Translations under genes and position numbers: made by a program
The notes under the pieces: model-generated
The model's input: only the letters and a program-made list of their open reading frames with translations
What the model was told of the DNA's origin: nothing
Database searches by the model: none
NCBI GenBank assembly: GCA_027604005.1
Contig: JADGJT010000019.1
Coordinates: forward strand, 59,763-123,762
Direction: 5' to 3'
Source of the DNA: Dinochytrium kinnereticum
Taxonomy: Eukaryota; Chytridiomycota; Chytridiomycetes; Chytridiales; Chytridiaceae
DNA: 64,000 nucleotides
Shown: positions 35,750 to 45,743 of the stretch, piece after piece
Layout: each line of letters begins with the position of its first letter
How positions within the stretch are numbered: position 1 is the stretch's first letter

Positions 35750-36608
35750 TTATTTTCTGTCTGTGTGGGGTTGATGAACAGTTTTCATTATGTAATCGAC
35801 AGCAATAGACACCATATCGGCAATTTTCAAAGCATCTGTGTCAACGGCGTATATTTCCAGCTCATTTTCCATCGCTATTCCTCTCACGGCCATGATTTGC
35901 TCGTCCTGACTTTCCACTACAGACCGCGGCACAGAACTGATTCGTTTCAAGATCTCAGCGTTATACCTCTGATAACGCGGCCAAACGAACTCTTGAAAAT
36001 AGTTGGGTGGATCCTGCCAAAATCCTTCAATTTGCGCATTAGACTGGTATGAATGGAGTTTAGACGAAAAAATATAGTTACCTTCCAATGTGACATATCC
36101 TGTCCGGGCTTGCCTTCTGTCGCGCAACGTGTCAAAGCTGGCATGTAAAAAGAGCCTTAATTGGAGCTCTGAATAGAGAGAAACGGCATCATAGAGCAGG
36201 AATCCATCTACTAAAACAAGCTTGACATTTGGAGGGAGGGAGTTGGCCTTCGCCCTTAGAGTCTCGATAAGGTGGGACGGGAGATCGCTGGTGTTGATGG
36301 AAGATCGGTTTTGTCCGAGTATTGACTCAATTGCACCGGATAGTTTAACTTCCTGCAACTTTTCGACGAAACCTTTCATATCCAGCGCTTCTGGGCAGTC
36401 CCAGTCCTGAATCCCATCATGGACAGGTACCTCTGCATCTGTTTTGTAGAATTGGTCCTGATGAAGACTGATTACTGCAGGAAAATCCATCACTGCAAAC
36501 CTGATGGATGATGGGTGCTTTAAGAATTGTTGAAAGCCAGTTCGCCAATGTGGACTTTCCAGAACAACTCGCACCGCCAATGCCAACCAGCACGACACGG
36601 TGTGACAT
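35750..36608 (-). CDS. NRK1: Nicotinamide riboside kinase
   Basis: Exons 36608-36501, 36457-36082 and 36024-35750 give 252 residues. ATG 36608 (MSHRVVLVGIGGASCSGKST) places the P-loop GGASCSGKST at the very N-terminus, as in Nrk1; ATG 36623 would add five residues. The first intron (43 bases) must be removed to join APIIHQ to DQFYKTDAEVPV, the substrate-binding block; QDWDCPEALDM and VKLVLVDGFLLYD follow, then the lid RDRRQARTGYVTLEG and the FWQDPPNYFQEFVW segment characteristic of fungal enzymes. It phosphorylates nicotinamide riboside (and often nicotinic acid riboside) with ATP in NAD salvage in the cytosol. The start codon lies 27 bases from that of the divergent CDKAL1 gene. Confidence 0.92.
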
Positions 36609-36635
36609 TATCACGATCACCAAGAAAAAAAAAGG
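36609..36635. promoter_or_regulatory. 27-base spacer between NRK1 and CDKAL1 start codons
   Basis: Both genes start within this gap's edges and read away from each other. The spacer carries an A-rich stretch (36622-36632), like the one in the 33036-33063 spacer. A shared minimal promoter is inferred. Confidence 0.45.
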
Positions 36636-38617
36636 ATGTTAGAAGACATTGAGGAGTTGATTCTGCCTGAAAAGACGGAGCGCATCTCCTCCACCAATGT
36701 GTCTCGGAAAGTGTTTAAGGCTTCCGGACGGAAGGAACAGCAGCTAGCTCCAAATGCATTGGGTGACTACTTTTTGCCTGGACAGGCTTCTATCTTCGTG
36801 AAAACCTGGGGTTGTGGGCACAACAATTCAGATGGGGAATACATGGCCGGTCTCCTTGCGGCCCAAGGCTATGAAGTTCTGGTCGAAGACATTCGAAAGG
36901 GCGAGGCAGCCATATGGATTTTAAACTCATGCACCGTCAAGGGGCCGTCCGAGCTATCGTTCTTCAATGAAGTGAAAAAAGGAAAGGCTTGTGGCAAGAC
37001 TGTAATTGTGGCTGGCTGTGTGCCCCAAGGAACTTCAAAGTCAAGCACAACGGAGTTTGATGATCTTAGCGTCATTGGTGTACAGCAGATCGACAGAGTT
37101 GTGGAAGTTGTCGAAGAAACCTTGAAGGGAAATGTAGTTAAGCTCACTAGAGAGAAAAAAGATGAGGTGGCAGAAGGACGTAAACGAAAAGCCGGAGGAG
37201 CCCCCTTGGATCTTCCAAAAGTACGGCGCAATCCCTTGGTTGAAATCATACCGATTAACACGGGTAAGATTGCACCCCCATTTTTTTCCCTTTCTTTCTC
37301 TATCTGGTTGGGGTGCCTCTGCCCACCCGTTTTTTTTCTTTCGTTTTGCTCTTTTAAACTCTATAGCTCCTCTATCGAAAATGTTTGGAGGTCGGCTCTG
37401 ACCAGAATTTTTGTCAGGCTGTTTGAACCAGTGCACTTACTGCAAAACAAAGCACGCTCGCGGTGACTTAGGATCCTACACACCCGAGGAAATCTGGAGG
37501 AGAGTTTCCTCCGTCGCGAATGAAGGGGTGAAGGAGATATGGCTGACAAGTGAAGATACTGGAGCGTATGGGCGCGACATCGGAACAAATATTGTTGAAT
37601 TATTATGGGGGATAGTCCGTATACTGGAGAAGTTTTCGGATGATGGTCCTATGCTCCGAGTTGGAATGGTAGATACTTTAAGCCTGCAGTGGTCACTAAC
37701 CCTCCCAGACAAACCCGCCATATATTCTTGAGCATCTGGATGAAATAACTAAGGTATGTATCAATCGTATATGTCCATATTTTTGCTTACGCTTGTCTGC
37801 AGATCTTGAGCCATGCTAAGGTTTTTAGCTTTTTGCATGTGCCTGTTCAATGCGGATCCGATAAGGTCTTGGACGATATGCGGCGCCAATATTCTGTAGA
37901 TGATTTTAGAAAAGTTGTTAACACTCTGAGGGGTGGTGTCCCTTCGTGCACAATAGCGACCGATATTATATGTGGTTTTCCCACAGAGTCGGAAGAAGAT
38001 TTTGAGGAGACGATGTCACTTTTGCGAGAATTCAAATTCAGTGTTTTGCACATTTCACAGGTGTGTCCCTCACAATCTGCATATGCTTATGGCAATAGTT
38101 TTATCCTCGTCCCGGCACACCAGCAGCACTTCTACCCCGCCTCCCCTCTCAAACTATTAAAGCGAGGTCGAGAATAGTTTCTGCTTTCTTCAACTCTTAC
38201 ACCACCTACGATGAGTTAATGGGGACAATGCTTAAAGTTCTTGTAACGGAAATTTCGTCAGACGGCCTGTTCTATGTCGGACACGACAAATCGTATCGGC
38301 AGGTCCTCGTGCCGCTAAATTCAAATCTGCTCGGCAAGTTCATCACAGTAAAAGTAGTCCGTACTGGAAAGTTTTTTGTTGAGGGCGAACCAGTAGATCC
38401 AAAGGATTTGGAGAAAGGAGATCCCTCCCCAAACTCCGATGTGCCACGCTACGTAAACTTGGGAGGAAAGGTTGTCAATTTGGTCCCTCGAACCGCATCA
38501 AATAGACATGGAATTTCTGGGATGCTGTCAAGCTATGGCTGGTCGCTCCAGACTGTGGCTTTAACGATTGGGGTTTCAGCTCTTGCATTGTTGGTGGTGC
38601 GGGCATTGAAAAAATAA
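36636..38617 (+). CDS. CDKAL1: tRNA-t6A37 methylthiotransferase (CDKAL1/eMtaB), tail-anchored
   Basis: Exons 36636-37263, 37418-37668, 37709-37753, 37803-38060 and 38099-38617 give 566 residues. An N-terminal MTTase domain has its three cluster-binding Cys in [22 protein letters not shown] and VAGCVPQG. After the first intron the radical-SAM motif [20 protein letters not shown] (CxxxCxxC) appears, then [21 protein letters not shown] and [12 protein letters not shown], all family signatures. A TRAM-like region ([19 protein letters not shown]) is followed by one C-terminal membrane helix ([20 protein letters not shown]) and a short basic tail, consistent with ER tail anchoring known for CDKAL1. 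The enzyme converts t6A to ms2t6A at position 37 of tRNA-Lys using SAM and two 4Fe-4S clusters. Confidence 0.95.
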
Positions 38618-39058
38618 AAATAATTGGATCCCTAAAACAGGCACCTCTGAGACCAGACTCACCGCGTTAGGTGGACGAGCAGTATACCAATTAGTGAACT
38701 GCCCACCCCATATGAATGTTGTGGGAACGAAATAGGACTTCGAGTTAAAGAAGAACCAAGACGGTACAGTACGATACAAACCCGCCCGTAGCCAAAAAAA
38801 CGATTGCTATTCAGCTATGCGGTTCTCAAAAGGCTTGGAACGGTGAATCATTTCATACTACAGATAGCTTGGGACTCATCCAAATGTTCTGCACCGACAA
38901 TAATCCTCTATCCTCTCAGATCTTTTGGTTTCTCTGATTGTTTTCCTCACAACAGAATATTTGTTAAAGGCGATATCGCGTTTGTCTGTTAAATGTTATT
39001 TTTATTAAGTGCTCAAGTAAGTACAGGCCTGCTATCCATGAGAGGAAAATGGCATCTT

Positions 39059-39825
39059 ATGAAGTTCTCTCTTTGGTCTCCATGACTCAGCCTTGACCGT
39101 CATTGGAAGAGAACCACATTTGCCATTCTGTCCATTAACTTCGCGATCTAAGGGCGGAAACAGAAGGGCCTGGGAGAACGCCACATGAGTCAGTACGCCT
39201 TCAGGAGCATGACCGTCTTCAATTGTCTGGTCGGACAGACCACCTCTATCCATGGCTTCCTACAATGATGAGTTGCCAGAACGTGGATTGCATCCTTGCA
39301 TAGATTCATTCTCCCGGGCCCTTCCCTTCCCTGATTTTGACAAGGCATGGAGAGTTCGAGAATACCATAGATGTCAATGGTCTGATTGGACAGACCACCT
39401 CTGTCCATGACTTCCTACAATGACGAGTTGCCAGAATGTTGGAAAGGATTGCATCCGTGCAAAGATTCCTGAGCAGACAAGAGAGAAAGAGGACATGCTA
39501 ATATGGCTTACAGAAGATTGTGAAGGTCCAGACTACTCCTTGGAACGGGATAGACTCCCTTCTAGTAGCGCATTCTACCTGGTATGTGTCATCTGGAACT
39601 AGGTTCATTTCTATTATTGTTTTCCATTTTATTATGTGATGAAACTGTGAGAGACGCGGTTGGCAGTACTACAGCACACACAAAATCCTTGCCTCAACGA
39701 AAGAGGAGCTGTTTCCGCCCTTAGACTGTAAAGTACATTCCAGAAAAAGGACGGCACGGCAAATGTGGTTTTCTTCCATGATGGTTAAGGCTGATTCATG
39801 GAGGGCCAAAGAGAGAACTTCACAT
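39059..39825. repeat. Inverted-repeat element: arms 39059-39163 and 39709-39825
   Basis: The left arm (starting ATGAAGTTCTCTCTTTGG, ending CTAAGGGCGGAAACAG) matches the reverse complement of the right arm at most positions by eye, with one gap of about a dozen bases near the inner end. A spacer of about 545 bases lies between the arms. No transposase reading frame was seen. The structure could be a non-autonomous foldback or MITE-like element, or two copies of a dispersed repeat inserted in opposite orientation. Target-site duplications were not identified. Confidence 0.65.
39219..39464. repeat. Degenerate tandem duplication, period about 155 bases
   Basis: Copy A (39219-39308) and copy B (39374-39464) share TC-AAT-GTCTG-T-GGACAGACC-like sequence, then CCATG.CTTCCTACAATGA and GAGTTGCCAGAA, and end with GATTGCATCC.TGCA.AGATTC. 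Copy B has a small insertion after CCAGAATGTTGG. Both lie inside the spacer of the inverted-repeat element. Confidence 0.75.
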
Positions 39826-40235
39826 GGTATGCACTTCATCACATTTTGCTCTCCACTGCTTAAGAGCAGCAATATGTCCATAATTAAATAAAATGCGAAT
39901 TCCCAGCGATCTATGAGGTTTGGAGCGTCTTAGGGCTTGTCGTTTGAGGCTGCCAGGTCATATGAAGCTTAAGCTGGCTGACTGCCTTCCCCACCTCTCC
40001 ACTCATACCCAACCTCAGTTCTCCAACTCACAGGCAATAAATTACTCTGGACTGCTGATGAGATACTTTACTTGAACGTGCGCATTCAATTCATTCATCG
40101 TGCGTGATCTGATTTGTGCAGTTTGGCAATGAAGAACACGAGAAGGAAGTGAGAACCGCCTACTTTCTTCTTCCTACATTGTTGTTTGGTGGGTGCTTCC
40201 AATATGTGAACTGAAAATTTGTTCTCCCTAGCATC

Positions 40236-40928
40236 ATGGACAGAGGAATGGGAATGTATACACCAGAACGCAAAGTAAGCGCATACACACCGATCTTGAC
40301 TGATGAGCGAAGAAACTGTCAATATATGATAATCCCGAGGAAAAGTACGTAGTGAGAGAAGATCCGACGGAGATCGAGCTTTCTCTCCGGAAGGTAAATG
40401 ATGTATTCAAGCTTTAGTGCTGAAACGGGACAGGCAAGACATACCGTTACCAACTTCTTCACCGAAACAAGAGTGAGTTCAAAATGACGTAGATTGTGCT
40501 AAACGGTATGCAGACACAAGTAGATTCAGTCATGGGAGCATGGATTGGAACCGAAAGGCGTCTCAGGCAAAGCGCTGCCCATTACTTCTCACCTGGTGAG
40601 AAAGTATTGCCAAACATGCTATACGTTACAGTCGCCGGCTTTGCGGGTGCAATATTGACTAAAAACAGTGAGTGGGTTATCGATCAATTACATTAAACGA
40701 TATGTAGGAGGCTTCATGTTGCGATTTTTATTGCCACCCACTACTGCGATTGGCGCCTTTGTTTTCCTCTATCCCGGTTCTTCCCAAATCATATTTTCCA
40801 AGGCAGTTTCGACGGCGGGCAGTAATGGTGTCCATTTTGAGGATTTGCAGTCGGCATGGAATTCGGTCGCATCCAGATTCTCTCAACCTACCACAAAAGC
40901 CCAATCTCTTGAAAGCAAGGAGAAGTAA
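40236..40928 (+). CDS. MICOS complex subunit, MIC26/MIC27 (apolipoprotein O) family
   Basis: Five small exons, 40236-40274, 40313-40393, 40434-40472, 40514-40667 and 40708-40928, give 177 residues. Exon 2 encodes LSIYDNPEEKYVVREDPTEI, and exons 3-4 join as ARHTVTNFFTETR plus TQVDSVMGAWIGTERRLRQS, the helical region preceding the membrane. YVTVAGFAGAILTKN continues over the last intron into RGFMLRFLLPPTTAIGAFVF: two membrane segments around a conserved Arg-containing turn, which is the family signature. Mic26/Mic27 sit in the mitochondrial inner membrane and help bend it at crista junctions with Mic10. The first 13-residue exon (MDRGMGMYTPERK) is inferred only from frame and splice sites. The stop is separated by one base from the stop of the convergent oxidoreductase gene. 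Confidence 0.82.
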
Positions 40929-40929
40929 A

Positions 40930-42241
40930 TTACAGCTTTGCCGTTCCTTGGTTCATACGAACAACAACTTTCCCCCATGTCTTCCTTGAACCCAAATCCT
41001 TCAATGCACTTGTAACGGACTCTAAGCCATCATAAACTGTCGGATAGATCACAGGCCGCCACTTTCCCCCAGTTGGCTTTTCTTTTGTAAAAAGGTCAAA
41101 TACGCCTTTCCACGTTTGCATCATCAGTGCTCTAGCAAAATAGAAGTTGAGATTGCGGTGGAAAGTAACATACTCACTTGTCATTGATGGTCGTTCCGCC
41201 CCAAAACACGCCAACCAGCGAAGCTCCCTTCAGCAAAAGCCTGTTCGAGGGAACTGCTTCAATCGCGCCTCCGGTCCCCGCAAATCCAACAACCAAAATG
41301 CGCCCGTTCCAGGCAACACATCCTGTGTCTTTTATGAAATGGCCGACAGGGTCATAAATGACGTCGGCTCCTTTCCTCTTACGCCCCGGAATACTGGTGG
41401 TTATTGTGTTGACTGTCGCGACCCAGTCCGGATCCTTCACGTAGTTTATCACGTAATCGGCACCCTCTGCCTTGGCAATTCCACATTTCTCGTCAGAGCC
41501 AGCAGTTGCAATGACAATAGCTCCAATTGATTTTGCAATCTGGACCGCTACAAGAATCATCAGCCAATGTTCCTGAAGTCTAGGAAACCTGCTATTCCGA
41601 CGCCACCAGCCGCCGCATGAATAAGGCATACCTCTCCCTTTTTCAAGTTACCGCGATGAACGAGGCCTAAATAACTTGTGGGATATATCATGAATAAAGC
41701 AGCTCCCTCATCATAGCTCAGTTCATCAGGAATCTTGAACAAGAACCCAGGTACAGCTTTGACTTTGACAAATTCGGCAAACCCGGAAATGCCGTTGACG
41801 CCAGTCCCGAAGATGCGATCTCCAACCTGGTATTTCAGTAGAAAGGTAAACCACTTAAAACTGCAAAAGAAAACGAAAAAAAACAGAGAAACAGATACCC
41901 TCCCAGAAAAACGTAAAACAGAACTCAAAAAAAAAACCCAACTCAAAACGCCAACCTTGAAACCTTCAACTTTATCCCCAATGGCCACGATCTCGCCTGC
42001 AATTTCCGCTCCAGGGATGAAGGGAAACGGAGGCTTGGTCTGGTATTTTCCTTGAACCTAAAAGCCTTATCAAAAGCTATTCACATGAGGAAGAGCTTAC
42101 CATGAGAATGTCAAAGAAGTTCAGGCCAGCAGCCTTCACCTTGACAAGGACTTCATCTTTACCAAAAGATGGGGTGGATACTTCTTTGATGGAGAGCTCG
42201 GTCACATCCTTCAACCACCTATCCACTACAATTGCTTTCAT
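40930..42241 (-). CDS. Zinc-free MDR-family NADPH:quinone oxidoreductase
   Basis: Exons 42241-42101, 42057-41956, 41826-41589, 41547-41178 and 41131-40930 give 350 residues with all phases closing. The GroES-like half contains KVKAAGLNFFDILM, where zinc dehydrogenases have a Cys/Asp pair, and FPFIPGAEIAGEIVAIGDKV. The Rossmann half has AAAGGVGIAAVQIAKSIGA, the nucleotide-binding turn, split by an intron, then GADYVINYVKDPDW and DVIYDPVGH. This places it with quinone oxidoreductase-like reductases (QOR/QORL). No mitochondrial presequence is evident. Substrate cannot be read from sequence; related enzymes reduce quinones or enones with NADPH. ATG 42241 (MKAIVVDRW) is chosen over 42259 because MKA-V is the family N-terminus. 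Confidence 0.9.
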
Positions 42242-42565
42242 TGTCAAACAAAGCTCCAACTAAGTCTCCCTTTTGTCCCCTTTGTCGTGCCCTCTCTTTT
42301 ACGCAGAATCAACGGAAGATGGTGTTGATAGTCCAACTCGGCCAAATTGATAATTCAATAGTTTCGGCTAAATCTTGATTTTTTATATCTTTTGAAGATT
42401 TATTACTGAGTGGTTTTCACCTGCTTTTCACCAATAATGATCGTCTCTCATCCTTTCTACTCTCCTCCTCATAAATACCCCCTCGTTGATACTCTCCACC
42501 GCAATGAACTGTGATTTTGTAAATTGTTTCAAATCGAACAATAATAGTAAGACGAAATAATAAAA

Positions 42566-44350
42566 TTATATTCTGAGGGCGAAAGCACATGCTTCTTTTT
42601 CTATTGATGGATCCCTTAACTGCATCTTTATGACTTCCGTAAGATATTGACCAACCTCCGGACCGGGCTTAATTCCAAGTAGCTTGGCCACCTCGGAACC
42701 CTAAAAGATGAATTAAACTAAAACGCCAGCAAGGATAGTAAGCTTACGTTGAGAAGAGGCTTAAGGTCGTGGACATTTTGTAACTGGTGGTAGATGATAT
42801 CGTCACGGAAAACTTCATGCCTTTGTACTAGATTAGTAGTAAGGTCGGAAATCTTCTCCAGCCTTTGTATATCCGCTAAAGACAAGGCGGACGCCAACTC
42901 AAAAGCTAGGGAAAGCCGTAGAAGCAGGGGCCATTTTGACCCGAGAGGCCGTGCATACATATATCTTTGCGATAAGCTTAGCTCCCTCAAGTAAAGTCCC
43001 AGACGCAGACGAGGGCAATCTGATCCGCCGGGGAAATTTGCGAAAGTAATTGGTAAAGCTAGAAGCAAGCCTGAAACTACATCTGCGTCATTTGAACTGA
43101 GCTTTGTGGAATTAGAAGAAGAATGAAAAATAAAAATGTACCTTTAAGGACTTCATAATAACATATTTCGATGCGGGGTATACGTGCTTTTTTTCTTGAT
43201 ATGTTTCCTTTCGAAACGGCAAGAGGCAGGCGGCAAGGTACAGTATTTTGCGGTCATCTGCTGCAAGAGGTACTCCATCCATAGAAATCCTGTCATCATA
43301 TCGAGATAATATGAAGTCCATTGCGAGTGAGGCTTTCCACGCAAACTCACATTGAGCAAGACAAATCGCCGTGTTGCTACAATCAGGGGGTAACGAAAAG
43401 ATCAAATCAAAGAAGCCGATTTCGTTAATCATTCTCAGAGAAGAAATAGCGTTCGGATCTTTTAGCATCTTTTCCACTTCCACTCCAACCCTTTCTCGAC
43501 TGATTTTTGTGGAAAACGCCTCTCTGAGTTTCGGGTCTTGGCAAACACTGATTATCTCCTGATCCATAGAGAAACCAAATCGGCTCGCAAATCGAATAAC
43601 CCTCAGAATTCTAAGAGGATCATCGATAAAGGTTTTTAGAGGAGGTAAGGGTGTTCGGACACGACCGGCTATCAAGTCACTGACTCCCTTTCCAGTGAAA
43701 TCCTCAACTTCTTTCGTATGAAGGTTAAAAAAAAGAGAGTTGATCGTTATATCTCGTCGAAAGGCATCCTCTTCTGCTGTACCAAACCCCTACATCACTT
43801 AGGCACCTTTTGAAACTGTCAACAAACCACTTCGGGGATTCGGCTATCTTCATCATATGTCTCTGTCCGAAGGTTTACGAAATCAATAGCCTGTCCAAAG
43901 ACCTTTGTTGTTGCGGTCTCTAGATGCTTTGATCTTTCAGGATTGGATTCAATTTTGGCGATATTATGAGTAGCAAGCCCATTCCTTTGCATATGCTGGT
44001 TCACAGCTTGAGCAAACTCTAAACCAAGAATGTTGTCCAGGGCAATATCAACATCTCCGCATTCCAGACCCAATAACTGGAAATGTTGCAAGATGAGGGG
44101 CGAAATTAGGGAAGAGGAAAGTAGAAACCCATATGTTAAGGCCAAAACACACCTTGTCCCTAACCCAACCGCCTGCGATCCGTAAGCTTATATTTGAGTT
44201 GGGTTTACTTGCATTGAGATCATGCGCAACCTCTAGCAGTAGATTGCATATGTTCGCTTCGGTATCGGTTAATCTGATGCTCTGCAAAGTTCTCATTTCA
44301 GTTCGCAATTCGACCTGCGTATAAAGACGTCGAAAAATTTGGAATCGCAT
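42566..44350 (-). CDS. CCA1: CCA-adding tRNA nucleotidyltransferase
   Basis: Exons 44350-44153, 44076-43831, 43789-43142, 43101-42748 and 42700-42566 give 526 residues. The class II polymerase motif spans the first intron: RIAGGWVRDK then LLGLECGDVDIALD with the two catalytic Asp. Motif B includes QAIDFVNLRTE; GTAEEDAFRRDITINSLFF and VEDFTGKGVSDLIAGRVRTP follow, then DDPLRILRVIRFASRFGF. The enzyme adds CCA to tRNA 3' ends. The N-terminus from ATG 44350 (MRFQIFRRLYTQVELRTE) is basic and acid-poor like a mitochondrial presequence, and a second Met (MRTLQSIRL, 44296) would give a cytosolic form; this dual-start arrangement is established for yeast CCA1. ATG 44350 lies 5 bases from the start of a divergent small gene. 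Confidence 0.95.
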
Positions 44351-44355
44351 TAGAT

Positions 44356-44774
44356 ATGGATTTGGTGGAATTGTTCAATCAATATCATGAAGGTGTTAAA
44401 TCGAACTCATTTTCTATTTTGAGCGAATCTCCTCAGATGTTCAAGCTCTGCTTGCTTGAGAATGTATGGCTGACCATCAGTGCATCATGTTCAGGATTCA
44501 TGGTACTGTGAGTGTTGCATGAAACAAACTTTTAATTAGGTGTATTTATTCTGCCTGTTAGATAACAAGGTTGGAGGCCGACGCACAGACAGCGGGAACC
44601 GAATCGTATTTAACACGATTCAACGAAATCAAATCCCATATCAACATCCCATTCGAAAGTATGGACAGCCTCCTGAACTGCGTCAGTCCTGGCTACAGAG
44701 ACAATTTCCAAGAAAGGCTTTGCCGAAAGCTCGCTGACATTGCAAAGGCTCAGGAGGAGAGCTCATACCAGTAG
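44356..44774 (+). CDS. Small helical protein of unknown function (106 residues)
   Basis: Two exons, 44356-44463 and 44562-44774, join in phase (intron with GTATGG donor and TTAG acceptor). Exon 1 gives MDLVELFNQYHEGVKSNSFS and ends KLCLLEN; exon 2 opens ITRLEADAQTAGTESYLTRF and continues with IPFESMDSLLNCVSPGYRDN and a Lys/Glu-rich tail. The product looks entirely alpha-helical, possibly coiled-coil, with no signal peptide or membrane segment. I do not recognise the family; small subunits of kinetochore, mediator or vesicle-tethering complexes have this look, but nothing decides. The ATG is only 5 bases from the CCA1 start on the other strand. Confidence 0.5.
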
Positions 44775-45400
44775 TCTGAATTGGTGGCTTGCTCCCGGCA
44801 TCTATTATGACTTTTCCTTGAACGCAACGCTTTTTCCAAGTACTTGAGAAAGCTCTTGACTTAGCAAATCTTCAAGGAGCTCGTTATTTCTAAGGTTAAC
44901 CCAGTCACCGTCCCGATAATCGAATCTCTTCGGCCCACTATTTCTTTTAATACATTAACATGTCATGCCGTGGTCACCTGATGGGGGAAGATAGCCATAT
45001 TTGCTTGTTAGGTGGTTGTTTGTTGACTACAAATGTGCCCTCTGAGCCAAGTTTTAGAGTCAAAACTCCGTCCTAAAATACCGTCAATTCATAGGTTTGA
45101 GCCCTCTCATACACTGAAAAGCACATCGTAATCTTTTGACTCGTATGTATCCACAACACTTTCCAGTTTTTCCACCAATACATTCATCTGACTGGTAAAC
45201 ATGGATTCAAAATACAGCTTATGGTAGTAATAGCTACCGATCTGCCACGTGGTGATAATCTCTGAGACGAATGAGAAATAATGAATAAATCAACGAAACC
45301 TATCCGTATTCGTGTACGTGGAGAATGACCGATATCGCCGTCCAACCTGTTGTGTGATAACTCTACGAATCATTTTGACAAAAATCTTCAGCATGCACAG
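44775..45400. other. Intergenic, no gene seen
   Basis: About 600 bases between the small helical gene and the PIGY-like gene, with no supported coding region or RNA gene. The right end presumably carries the PIGY promoter. Confidence 0.5.
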
Positions 45401-45685
45401 ATGTCAATGTCTCAAACACAAATGAAAGGAGTTCTGCTTTTGGCGATCTCATGCTTGTTTCTCGTGTGCTTTCTCTACGCTGGTGTCTATGTCAAGTTGA
45501 TGCCGCCGTCCGCAAATCGAGTACGGATGCATGTTTTTTCTTTGTTTACTGATATAATGAAGATCATCGAGTATTTGAGGACGGATTACCACTATAGCTT
45601 CTTGATTCCCTTACTTCCCCCTGTCTTTCTCTTCTTTATATTGTTAAACTGGCTAGGCCTTAAGCTGTTTCGCCATAACGTATAA
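45401..45685 (+). CDS. PIGY: GPI-GlcNAc transferase subunit Y (PIG-Y/Eri1-like), small membrane protein
   Basis: A short hydrophobic protein with two membrane spans. Exon 1 (from ATG 45401; 45350, 45407 or 45422 are also in frame) gives GVLLLAISCLFLVCFLYAGV and then LMPPSANR. An in-frame GT-AG intron (45521-45562) is likely, joining to IIEYLRTDYHYSF and LIPLLPPVFLFFILLNWLGL, ending LGLKLFRHNV. The terminal NW-G-K-FRHN motif and the size match PIG-Y, the small ER-membrane subunit of the complex that adds GlcNAc to phosphatidylinositol, the first step of GPI-anchor synthesis; in yeast the counterpart Eri1 also contacts Ras. If the intron is not removed, 14 extra residues sit between the two spans. 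Confidence 0.8.
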   Translation: MSMSQTQMKGVLLLAISCLFLVCFLYAGVYVKLMPPSANRVRMHVFSLFTDIMKIIEYLRTDYHYSFLIPLLPPVFLFFILLNWLGLKLFRHNV

Positions 45686-45743
45686 TAGTTTTCCAGACAA
45701 TCAATATACAGATTGGAAATTACTCTCTGGGCTTTTCTTTATT

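Larger units (their letters stand above)
38618..40235. other. Gene-free gap containing a repeat element
   Basis: About 1.6 kb without a supported gene. The inner part (39059-39825) is an inverted-repeat structure with an internal direct duplication, listed separately. Short open frames on both strands here include two that begin alike (MDRGGLS[D/N]QTI), but that is explained by the duplication. The right end (about 40090-40235) is probably the MICOS gene promoter. Confidence 0.6.

Noticed and set aside
36417..36623. Alternative unspliced reading of the NRK1 N-terminus as a frameshift or pseudogene
   Set aside because: A 43-base GT-AG intron joins the P-loop exon to the substrate-binding block exactly in phase, so no break is needed.
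39032..39408. Two minus-strand frames both starting MDRGGLS
   Set aside because: The resemblance comes from the 155-base duplication; neither continues into a domain and both lie in the repeat element.
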